NCBI GenBank assembly: GCA_019787685.1
Contig: JAHNUO010000013.1
Coordinates: 1,364,001-1,428,000, forward strand
DNA length: 64,000 nt
Origin: Chiua virens
Taxonomy: Eukaryota > Basidiomycota > Agaricomycetes > Boletales > Boletaceae
Direction of reading: 5' to 3'
Shown here: piece by piece, positions 8,175 through 18,500 of the stretch
Layout of the letters: every line of letters begins with the position of its first letter
How positions within the stretch are numbered: the first letter of the stretch is position 1
Position numbers and translations under genes: made by a program
Notes under the pieces: generated by a model
What the model saw: the letters and a program-made list of their open reading frames with translations, nothing else
Database searches by the model: none
What the model was told of the DNA's origin: nothing

Positions 8175-11027
8175 AAGTGTGGAATTTCTATATGGATGTG
8201 AAATGCTTACAAATATTGGCAGGTAAGAAATGTGATCAAATTGAGAGATAGAGTGATTTTGATACATGTCCATGTCTGCTCCCACTATGTTCTCTCATTC
8301 ATAGTATGTAAGTGGTTTGACTGTTCTTGGAGGTATCAGAGTGAATCTGATCCATGTCCATGTCTGCTCCCACCATGTTCTCTCATTCATAGCTTGTAAG
8401 TGGTCTGACTGTTCTTGGAGGTCTCAGAGTGAATCTGATCCATGTCCATGTCTGCTCCCACCATGTTCTCTCATTCATAGCTTGTAAGTGGTCTGACTGT
8501 TCTTGGAGGTCTCAGAGTGAATCTGATCCATGTCCATGTCTGCTCCCACCATGTTCTCTCATTCATAGTTTGTAAGTGGTCTGACTGTTCTTGGAGGTCT
8601 CAGAGTGAATCTGATCCATGTCCATGTCTGCTCCCACCATGTTCTCTCATTCATAGGATGTAAGTGGTCTGACAGTTCTTGGAGGTCTCAGAGTGAATCT
8701 GATCCATGTCCATGTCTGCTCCCACCATGTTCTCTCATTCATAGGATGTAAGTGGTCTGACTGTTCTTGGAGGTCTCAGAGTGAATCTGATCCATGTCCA
8801 TGTCTGCTCCCACCATGTTCTCTCATTCATAGGAAGTAAGTGGTCTGACTGTTCTTGGAGGTCTCAGAGTGAATCTGATCCATGTCCATGTCTGCTCCCA
8901 CCATGTTCTCTCATTCATAGTATGTAAGTGGTCTGACTGTTCTTGGAGGTCTCAGAGTGAATCTGATCCATGTCCATGTCTGCTCCCACCATGTTCTCTC
9001 ATTCATAGCTTGTAAGTGGTCTGACTGTTCTTGGAGGTCTCAGAGTGAATCTGATCCATGTCCATGTCTGCTCCCACCATGTTCTCTCATTCATAGCTTG
9101 TAAGTGGTCTGACTGTTCTTGGAGGTCTCAGAGTGAATCTGATCCATGTCCATGTCTGCTCCCACCATGTTCTCTCATTCATAGGATGTAAGTGGTCTGA
9201 CTGTTCTTGGAGGTCTCAGAGTGAATCTGATCCATGTCCATGTCTGCTCCCACCATGTTCTCTCATTCATAGGATGTAAGTGGTCTGACAGTTCTTGGAG
9301 GTCTCAGAGTGAATCTGATCCATGTCCATGTCTGCTCCCACCATGTTCTCTCATTCATAGCATGTGAGTGGTCTGACTGTTCTTGGAGGTCTCAGAGTGA
9401 ATCTGATCCATGTCCATGTCTGCTCCCACCATGTTCTCTCATTCATAGGATGTAAGTGGTCTGACTGTTCTTGGAGGTCTCAGAGTGAATCTGATCCATG
9501 TCCATGTCTGCTCCCACCATGTTCTCTCATTCATAGTTTGTAAGTGGTCTGACTGTTCTTGGAGGTCTCAGAGTGAATCTGATCCATGTCCATGTCTGCT
9601 CCCACCATGTTCTCTCATTCATAGTATGTAAGTGGTCTGACTGTTCTTGGAGGTCTCAGAGTGAATCTGATCCATGTCCATGTCTGCTCCCACCATGTTC
9701 TCTCATTCATAGGATGTAAGTGGTCTGACAGTTCTTGGAGGTCTCAGAGTGAATCTGATCCATGTCCATGTCTGCTCCCACCATGTTCTCTCATTCATAG
9801 CTTGTAAGTGGTCTGACTGTTCTTGGAGGTCTCAGAGTGAATCTGATCCATGTCCATGTCTGCTCCCACCATGTTCTCTCATTCATAGGATGTAAGTGGT
9901 CTGACAGTTCATGGAGGTCTCAGAGTGAATCTGATCCATGTCCATGTCTGCTCCCACCATGTTCTCTCATTCATAGCTTGTAAGTGGTCTGACTGTTCAT
10001 GGAGGTCTCAGAGTGAATCTGATCCATGTCCATGTCTGCTCCCACCATGTTCTCTCATTCATAGTATGTAAGTGGTCTGACTGTTCTTGGAGGTCTCAGA
10101 GTGAATCTGATCCATGTCCATGTCTGCTCCCACCATGTTCTCTCATTCATAGGAAGTAAGTGGTCTGACTGTTCTTGGAGGTCTCAGAGTGAATCTGATC
10201 CATGTCCATGTCTGCTCCCACCATGTTCTCTCATTCATAGTTTGTAAGTAGTCTGACTGTTCCTGGAGGTCTCAGAGTGAATCTGATCCATGTCCATGTC
10301 TGCTCCCACCATGTTCTCTCATTCATAGGAAGTAAGTAGTCTGACTGTTCCTGGAGGTCTCAGAGTGAATCTGATCCATGTCCATGTCTGCTCCCACCAT
10401 GTTCTCTCATTCATAGCTTGTAAGTCTTTGTTACAATTTATTGAATGTATCTTGTTCCCTCTAATATCCCTCAGGATGTAAGACATCTTGAAGCCTTGTA
10501 TGAAATATCACTGAACACTATTTCTGCTCTATCTCCATTTTCTAGAAGGTGAAACCCAATCATTTTCTTTTTTTACTTCATCTTCATCTTTATTTTGCAG
10601 GAGGTTTGTTGTACTATCTCACTTTGACCAAATTAATGATTAATGTAATTTTATATAGTTACTAAACTCTGCACAGGTTTTTTATTTATGAAGTTTCTTA
10701 TATTTGAATTTTGATTCTCACAATGTTTTTACATTAGCACCCAGTTCAATATGGTGCCACAATACACTCAACTCCCTCAACATCAATGGTATGCATGCTA
10801 TTTTCATGCTAGAACATTTCTCATATCACTTTGTATAATTCAGCTCCCATGGACCTTGAAACCATGGAAAAAAGCCCTTTTGTTGGGCATTGGTCAGTCT
10901 TGTTTGGTATGCCATTCCCACCCCTTCAATATCTGTATAGATTCTGCCATCATTATGGTGCACTCCTTCCATCTCCACCAGCAAGGTAATCCAGAATCAG
11001 TTGCAGCAGCTGCCAAATTGTACAAAT
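7591..11027. other. block without any CG dinucleotide
   Basis: Reading base by base, I find no CG from 7591 to 11027, and only one more (11028) before 11377. Flanking DNA on both sides has a CG every few tens of bases. TG and CA are abundant in the block. The pattern fits long-term cytosine methylation and deamination at CG sites. The left edge falls in the third intron of the GTPase gene, so one gene is half CG-rich and half CG-free. Confidence 0.85.
8223..10419 (+). repeat. 88-bp tandem array with single-codon slots between splice-like sites
   Basis: Twenty-four full units of exactly 88 bp (8305-10416), preceded by a diverged partial unit and followed by a 25th slot. Every unit ends in CTCTCATTCATAG, followed by three variable bases and then GTAAGT (GTGAGT once). 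Slot k starts at 8305+88(k-1). Slot contents: 1-6 TAT CTT CTT TTT GAT GAT; 7-12 GAA TAT CTT CTT GAT GAT; 13-18 CAT GAT TTT TAT GAT CTT; 19-24 GAT CTT TAT GAA TTT GAA; 25 CTT. Outside the slot I see only scattered single changes (for example GACTG/GACAG, TTCTTGG/TTCATGG/TTCCTGG) and no indels. The period of 88 is not a multiple of three, but removing each 85-nt intron-like segment leaves whole codons. It directly follows the GTPase frame. Confidence 0.95.
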
Positions 11028-11216
11028 CGTCTGGCACATGTGCCAAAGTTCAACAAGCAGTGACTCTGCTAGCTCATCAACATGATCCCAAAGATGAAGA
11101 GGGGATGACAGTGGCAATAATGGATCTGATTTCAAAGAATCTCATATGTGAGTCACACTTTTGTGCAATTGTACAAGTTGATTAAAAACACTTTAGCTAT
11201 GGATTTCTCTGTGTGA
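10475..11216 (+). CDS. candidate downstream exons spliced to the GTPase through the array
   Basis: Three more three-base exons are flanked by unrelated fungal-length introns: GAT 10475-10477, AAG 10546-10548 and GAG 10601-10603. Longer exons follow at 10659-10676, 10738-10788, 10844-10892, 10941-11147 and 11197-11216, ending in TGA. All have GT...AG borders, and phases agree throughout with phase 0 at the end of the GTPase (Asn codon at 8166-8168). The longest exon encodes an Ala/Gln-rich helical segment (Val-Ala-Ala-Ala-Ala-Lys-Leu-Tyr). No family is recognised. If transcribed with the GTPase, the full protein would be about 455 residues. It could instead be a separate small gene or chance. 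Confidence 0.4.
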
Positions 11217-11510
11217 AAAGTTCAGTATCTTCAATGATGTCTCAATGGTGCAGAATATTTTGGTAGAATGGAAACTGGTTGTAAATGTGAATTGTGTAAC
11301 ATTGTGTTTTTTTGACACAGTTGTGGTGATTGATTCAGAGCATGACCATTGCTCAACCCTTCACATAGTGTCACTGACGCACCAATGAAAAACACATCTC
11401 AAAAACATTGATACACTATAAACCAATGCCGCATCACACAAAACCTGTATACACCATCGAAATCCTCATCAACACCGGTCAGAACAGAAACACAAATCGA
11501 CTCGGAAACT
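11217..11510. other. intergenic
   Basis: AT-rich to 11377, then an abrupt return to CG-containing sequence. No gene seen. Confidence 0.4.
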
Positions 11511-11519
11511 TGACTCGCT

Positions 11520-12620
11520 TCATGTCCATGCCCCTCCACGCCACGCTCGATGCACATTGACCCTCTCCCTGTGCACCACCCTGACTGGTATACTGCCCAA
11601 TGGCGGTGGGGTCCCCGAGGTGTTGTCGATCCAGCGCTCAAGGGGTGCTGTCGTGCTGGTCGTCCAAGAAGACGACGCTAAGGGCCCAATACTCCGAGTC
11701 GTCACCACCCTCCGAAATCCAGATTCAGTCCCATTCTGCGTCGCCAACGTGATGCTGCTCCCCGTACCCGCAGCCCCACTCATAGTTCGAGTTCATACAC
11801 ACCATCGATCCCGCGGTGGCATTCCCAGACACAATCACGAAATCGGCCGAATAAATTACCGTATCGACCGGCTTGTTCGTCGTAAACCGAAGCGTGGTGT
11901 GCGCAGAGTCAGCGAGGGAATCAGAGCGGGAGAAAACGAACACGACATCCACCGTCCGTGCCACCCAACAACCATCCCATGTTTCAACGATCAAGATACG
12001 AGACCCAATCGACGAGCTCATCACGCGCCGTGTTCGCTCGAACAACCATCGACTCGGCGTCGTCCACCCGAACCAGTCCGCAAGGCTAAATGCAATCCCA
12101 AGAACAGCGATCCGGCAGCGACCAGGGCGCGCGCACGCTTCCACCCGCGACCGCCCACAGAAGCCACGTGCACGCACATCGGAGGTAGGAAATGGAGGCA
12201 CCTACTCCTTTGCCTCCGCCCCGCTAGGACCGTCACCGTCACCGAACGCGTCTTCGCCGTGGGATCCACAGCCGCGGCCAGTTGCGTAAGGTATGTCTGT
12301 TCGCGCCGTCATCAAACACCATCAGCATTACATCACCCTCGCCCGACAACGGCTCAGGTCCGCGCACCAAAATGACACGTCCAAGACGCCCATCTCGCGC
12401 AGCGTGGGGTACTTCCAGTCTTAGATCCAGCTCACCAGCTTGGGTCGGGCGTGTGGAACAAGGGGATGAGTGGTTGTTATCGTTCTGTTCGATATCACGT
12501 TGGTTTCTGGAATGAACAGAAAGACGAGACAGACCCCTGCAATCAGAAAGGAGACGGCGACGATCAATGCGCAATAGTGATGAAATTTACGACGCGTCCG
12601 ATCACGTGTATAAAAAAATC
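11520..12620 (-). pseudogene. decayed membrane-anchored protein gene
   Basis: Read on the minus strand, a clear transmembrane segment (Ala-Leu-Ile-Val-Ala-Val-Ser-Phe-Leu-Ile-Ala-Gly) near 12,560 is followed by a luminal-type region with Pro-Leu-Val-Pro-His, Pro-Thr-Leu-Arg-Glu-Met-Gly-Val and Val-Asp-Pro-Thr-Ala-Lys-Thr segments in changing frames. A second open block (11,725-12,201) continues to a Cys-containing region near 11,780. At least two frame changes and a stop after Ser-Trp-Ile break it. The family is uncertain: single-pass fungal membrane protein of unknown function. Confidence 0.35.
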
Positions 12621-12905
12621 TGCGTCAAACTATGATATTGGCATGCTAATTGGTCGTGATCCAACTAACCTACCCAAGGAATGAAAACACTAATGAAAGG
12701 CAAATACAAATGCAAGTAAACTACGCCCCTTTCTCTTTCTAGGATACGGCGAGATGAGAACAGAAAACATCGGGAGTCAAGGCACTGCATACGTCGACAT
12801 GAAGAACGAAAATGAAAGATAAGAACCCCCAGGTTTCGAAATATCAACCGCGCATCAAACGGCACGGGGATCATATCCGTCCAGAAAGAGATAGCCATCC
12901 ACCGT

Positions 12906-15420
12906 TCGCAATCACATTACGCGTTCTCTGACTTGCATAGCCCGGAGCCATATCTCCCCGGACGGCTGTTTGTGTGCGCATCAGCTCCGGCGTCACATGT
13001 AACCCCAGCACGAAATACGTACCTCTTTGCTCGTAAGATCCGCCACACCCGTCTGTTGTCCTTGTCCTTCTCGTTCCGAATCTTGGTGGTGAGCGACTCC
13101 GCTTTAGGCGGGAAGACGCCAGGTCCGCAGCGCGCCTGAAGATCTGCCAGAACTTCGTGTGTTCCTTCCGACTCGAGGTCAACCTTGCCATACCAGCCGG
13201 GATCGATGTAGAATCCTTCAATGTTGGGAATAGGAACGCGAACAGCGCGCGATCGAGTGTGTTTGCGATTGCGTGGGTGGTACAAGCGGGCGGATAGTAA
13301 ACGTGGTCCGGTGAACCCAACGGACAACATCGTGCAACGCGCCATGAGGTCTATGGAAGGAGTGTGAGGATGCTTCGAACGTCTGTTGATTCAATACGCA
13401 CGTTTCCGTTCGAGTCCGATCCTGCAACAGCTGCAGACTATCTTGCGCCCCCGTGGACTTACGTCAAGGTAGGCGATGAGATTGCAATGGAGATTGTGCG
13501 TCACAGAACTACCGATGCGAATGACTCGATGGAAGTACGATGGAGAGGATGCCAAGTTGTGGAAGTAAGGCGACAGTTTGCCCACACGGGTGTATCTATA
13601 ATCCAGATCCTGCCATTCATACGTCTGAGGCTGTTCCACAATACGAATTCAAGATGAGACGCACCACAAGATAGCTCCCGTCCCACATCAGCCGACCGAG
13701 GTTCCCTTCATCCCCGACAGCAACGTCCCACAACATCTCCCACTTGGAGAAGTTTCAGAATACCGGAACGTTTCACTTCGGCCTCACACTTCACGACATT
13801 CGCATCAGACAACCAATCTCCCCCAGGGAAGGCACGAACACTCTCAATACCGGTGCGCGCCCGGGTCGATAGAGGCGATTTGAATTTGGAGACCGTTGAT
13901 GAGAAACTTGGGTTCCGTTCATTCTTTCTATGTGAATGATTACCAGAATGGGAATGAGAAGTGGGCGACGGAACTCGGCTAGAGACGCTGGATTGACGGG
14001 TGCCTGGACGCGAAGGATTCGGAACCTGATTTGATTCGGCCGAACGCAGTGTCTTGATGTACCTAGCCTCGGACTTGGCTTGAGCACGAAGACGGCGGAG
14101 AACCACTCGCGTGTAAGCCCACGTTGTGAGTGCCAGCGCAAGTATATCCGGTGTTTCGGATGTCTCCGGAGCATCCCGCTTCGCTCCTTTAGGTTGCAGT
14201 ACGCGGCAGCAAGACGAGCATATTGATGTGCTGGCATGGCCACGCCACGTAGGTAGTTATGCAGATCCTAATGAGTATGTCATTATACGTGAGCGCGCGA
14301 ATTACATCTTACCTTCAACGATAACTCCGCCCATTCAAAATCCCACGTCATATACCCGACTGTACCGAGGTATCGTTCGAGAACGAACTCACGGAGAATT
14401 CTGCTCTGGAACGATTCCAGAACCTGTTTGTTCGCACTGTAGAGCGTCAGCCACTCGGAGTATGACAAATACGACAGCAACAGTGGGAAAAGATTTGTGT
14501 TGGACTGAATGTCATGATCGGGAAATATGTCGGCGGAGGTGTCGATTCCCGAGGCGGTTCTTCCACCTGCTCGTTCTTCCTCCATGGATAATTGCTTTGC
14601 GACCTCGGCAACTACTGGTGATGGAACCTTTTCCAACCACAAACCCCGACGTTGTTGACGAGCAACCTTGCAATCGTCGGGGGTCGTCGGTGTGTGTAGG
14701 CACTTTTCGGGAGCGGAAGAGGCGTGTGCGTTCCGGAATAAAAGGTGTTCCAGGAGCTGGTGCCGACGGAGTACTTGAGGACTTGGCGTGTCCATCTTCG
14801 TTCCGAAAACCATCTTCCTTGCTCAAACGCAGACTTGCAGAGGAAGTTGAACGCTTCTAGAAGATGGCCGAGCCTAGGGCCTCAGCATTCTCACACCTTC
14901 GGTTTTCGCGAACAGGTCATGACATCTAGGAGTAAAGGATCACCCGGTTCGGGAATGGCCTTCTGGGAAGATGGCACGACCGGTTTTTGAGGGGTGGTGA
15001 GGCGTGCCTTTGTCAAGACGCATCAGGCGTGTTCAGATCCAAGATCGACCCTGAGGTCCAACGGTTGGCGAATGCTCTGCGGGTAAATTGTTCTTGCTCG
15101 TATTACGAGTCAAAGGCGGAAGCTCGGAGGAATAGAACGTCGGGCTGACGGTTACAGTGCTCCGCGAACGCAAGTCAGAAGGAAATGACTCTCGCGGCGC
15201 AGAGGAGGCGAAGCCACTGCGACGCGGGGGAGAGGAGGGCTGGAGGGATGCATATTCGACAGGCGATAGGCATTCTGCACGTTCATGGGCCTCAGAGGAC
15301 CCTTAGCAGCGGGTTGTGGCGCAGCAGTGGTAGCAAAAATGAGGGACCCCTGCGCAAAGGAGCCACTGCGTCTGGATTTCCTGAGCCTGTCTCACAGTCT
15401 CTTTGAACAGAGGATAATCT
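12906..15420 (-). pseudogene. F-box-type protein gene with frameshifts
   Basis: An F-box-like motif (Leu-Leu-Leu-Ser-Tyr-Leu-Ser-Tyr-Ser-Glu-Trp-Leu) lies near 14,400, followed by the conserved Glu-Arg-Tyr-Leu-Gly-Thr-Val-Gly-Tyr. After an intron come Leu-His-Asn-Tyr-Leu-Arg-Gly-Val and, further on, Asp-Val-Ala-Val-Gly-Asp-Glu-Gly-Asn, a Val-Arg-Trp-Val-His block and Asp-Pro-Gly-Trp-Tyr-Gly. This order matches a long basidiomycete F-box family, presumably an SCF substrate adaptor. The strongest frame starts at 14,813, but a coding-like Ser/Pro-rich N-terminus continues to about 15,420 with stops between. Frame changes occur near 14,200, 13,450 and 13,260, and a missing G in a GGGG run at about 12,960 alters the C-terminus. 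It is either a pseudogene or carries assembly errors. Confidence 0.6.
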
Positions 15421-15507
15421 GACAATACGATTCTAGCAGCTGTCACACTGGCAGTGACTTTGTCACGCTCAGTCTATGACTCTGTCCTTCTACTTTATCA
15501 TTGGGAA

Positions 15508-18500
15508 ATGTCTCACGGAAAGGGCAAGACGAAGGTATCCGCATATCAGCACAGTTAGCCATCGTTTTTATACTATGGAACCATGTCGTGACGATATTGT
15601 CGCACAGGGATTGTGGACTCAATTCCCGCGCCCCTAGGTATGCGATGCGCGGAACCCACACAAGCCATTAATCATCGCCGCAGAACCGGATTCCGATCCA
15701 GAATTCAATACAGGGGCCTTCATTTACGAGACGAAAAAGAAAGGTGAACGCGGTCGCGCGCCACCTGGCGCGTCACCACTTCGCAAGTCCCGGTCGAAGA
15801 GGAGCGACATCCTCGGTGATACTCGATACGCGACCAGTGCCAGTGAGTGAGTACTTACGCGCATTTGACGTCTGATTATTTCGAATTGTAGGAAAGACGT
15901 CTGGACGCGTCCCCGAGCCAAGGACTAACCCTCTTTTGGAGTATTTCGGTATGAAAACGTGGTATTATGTTTTTTGGCTTTCGTGACCTTGTTTTTTTAG
16001 GTGATGATTTAGACCTACACTCTGCCTCTGAGGATGAAGAAACCGCAGAAATTGATGACGGGGAGTCAGCCGTTGGCTCAGGAAGGGACAGCGATACCGA
16101 GCCTGTTGTTTCCAGAACATTGACAATGTTCTTAAAATCTCAGGAGACTACACCCAACAGAGGCGGTATCACCCCAGCTGTGAATGATTCTGTGACGGAG
16201 TCGGAATCGGAAGCAGAACCAGCTATGCAAACACTGAAACGCAAGTCACCCTCTTTTCTTCAAGTCGTACCCCCATCGAAGCATATGCGGACCCTTCCCG
16301 CGGAAGGTTCGTCACGAACACTCAAACGTTCTTGATTTATGAGTTTAATCTCTTGCAGACGACTCTGAGACAGAGCCAGAATCCGAGGAGGATGAACTTC
16401 TGAAAGCTGCACGCTTTGCTGGTTTGTAGCTTCATTCATCGTCTACTGCATCGAAGGGTTTGATTTTGGCCAGTACAACCAGTTTCTCCTTCTCGATCAG
16501 ATTCGGAGACGGAATCTGAATCTGAGGAAGATATGATTGCCAATCCCGTCTGCAACTCCCTCACACTGCTTCGTTTTGCTTCCATTTATTCTGTTTTCTA
16601 CAGGCTTTCACTCCTCGGCCGGCCTTTCCTCTTCGTGAAGATCAAAAATACCTTGGCCCTCTTGTCCTAAACCGTGAGAAGGGTATCATGATACCGGCTG
16701 CGATCAACACTTACTTAAGGGAATACCAACGTGAGGGTGTTCGATTTTTCTGGGACTTGTATAATCAAGGTAGAGGTGGAGTTCTTGGTGACGACATGGG
16801 CCTCGTAGGTGGTGTCCCTTACCACTACTTCTATCGCTGAGCTTTCTCGCCCGATACTTTGACTACAGGGTAAGTACTGACTATACCATACACTGGAGGG
16901 TCTCGCATCTTAGCTGTGGCTATGGTAGGCAAGACTATCCAGGTCATTTCATTCCTCTCCGCCATCATGAAAAAGAACGGAGACCAGAGAGATTTGAACC
17001 GGAGACGAAATTATGTCTCAGAGCTCCAAGACGGTGTCGAATGGAGAAAACATCGAACTCTTCCCCCGGCGGACACCGTATGGCCAACTTGCTTGATCAT
17101 CGCACCGTCCACAGTGGTCGGCAACTGGGAGCGCGAGTTTGAGATGGTGAGTATCTTGATAATGTTGTGATAGCAATCCAGTCAACCCACAAGTTATTAG
17201 TGGGGTTATTTTGAAGTTGGTTCTTATATCGGCTCGCCGGCGCATCGAGAGGAGGTACTCACCGATTTCAGGATGGGACGTCTAGATGTAGGTGAGCGTA
17301 GGCCTTTTTATGTTCAGTGTACGCTTACGTCTCACTGACATCTTCGCAGTAGTCACCTCATTTGACCTTGCACGCAGGGATATCGCAGTACTTGACGAGC
17401 TTCCCTGGTCGGTGATCATAGTCGACGAAGCTCACCGCGTCAAAAATCCTCGCTCTAAGATTACCTTGGCGTATCACCAATTTGCGTGCATGAGGCGGTT
17501 TGGCCTGACGGGAACAGCAATACAGAATTCCTACAATGAACTATGGACGATCCTTGACTGGACAAACCCCGGAAAGCTGGGGTCGACGAAACAATGGAAA
17601 GGTTACATTGTCAAACCGTTGACAATGGGTCAATCAGCACATGCGTCGGAAGAGGAGAGGACCAAAGCGTTGGTGCGCAGCCTTGCCTTACCTCGGTTGA
17701 ACAACAAGGTTGACACTGCACAGGCCGTTGCAAGAATTCTGAAGGAACATTTGCTACCAAACTTTTTTAAACGAAGGTAAGTTATCCGTCACTGTACAAT
17801 CCAGCCACTAGAGAAGCATTTCAGGACCAAGGAAATCATTAAAAACCAGGTCAGGATTATTGCTCACCATCTCGCATTCGCGATTTAAAAATGGCGTAGT
17901 TACCGACGAAAATCGACGAAGTTATGTTTTGTCCTTTGACACCGCAACAAATCAAAGTATATAAACGCATCCTCGCCATGGACCAAGTGCAAAATATCGT
18001 CAGGAAGGAAGAGTTTTGCGATTGTGGGTCAAAGAAAAAGTCAGTGTTCGAAACAAAGCATGCCGGTTGAGGTTGCTTTAACTTGCTACAAGGCGCAAAG
18101 AGTGTTGTCACCCAATCGGGAAGGGCGATGTTCTGAAATTCACTTCAGTTTTGATCAAAATCTCGAATCACTTGGCTTTGATACTTCCAGGTAACAGTCT
18201 TATACATCAAGTTGCAAGATAGCTAATAGCTGTTTTAGCCCCTACCGATACCCAAGAACAGGTGAGAGGCCCAGATCATTGTGTTATGTCGTCTCACTGT
18301 ACAACTACAACAGACTATCAAGCATCGCGAGCTTGCCGGAATCGTATATGCGGGAGAGTCCGTGCCGAAATTTGGGACTGCAATGATGCAACCATCTTTT
18401 TGTGGCAAATGGACAGTATGTAGCAAGGTTCACTGTGACAGATGAGTATGCGCATCTAATGGACTGTTCTCTAGGTTCTCGATATACTACTGAAGGATTG

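Noticed and set aside
8223..10419. CRISPR-like array (repeat plus variable spacer)
   Set aside because: The unit is 88 bp with a 3-base variable part, in an intron-rich eukaryotic genome; nothing resembles repeats with 30-base spacers or cas genes.
12021..12574. Several plus-strand frames rich in Arg/Pro
   Set aside because: They are shadows of the decayed minus-strand membrane-protein gene.
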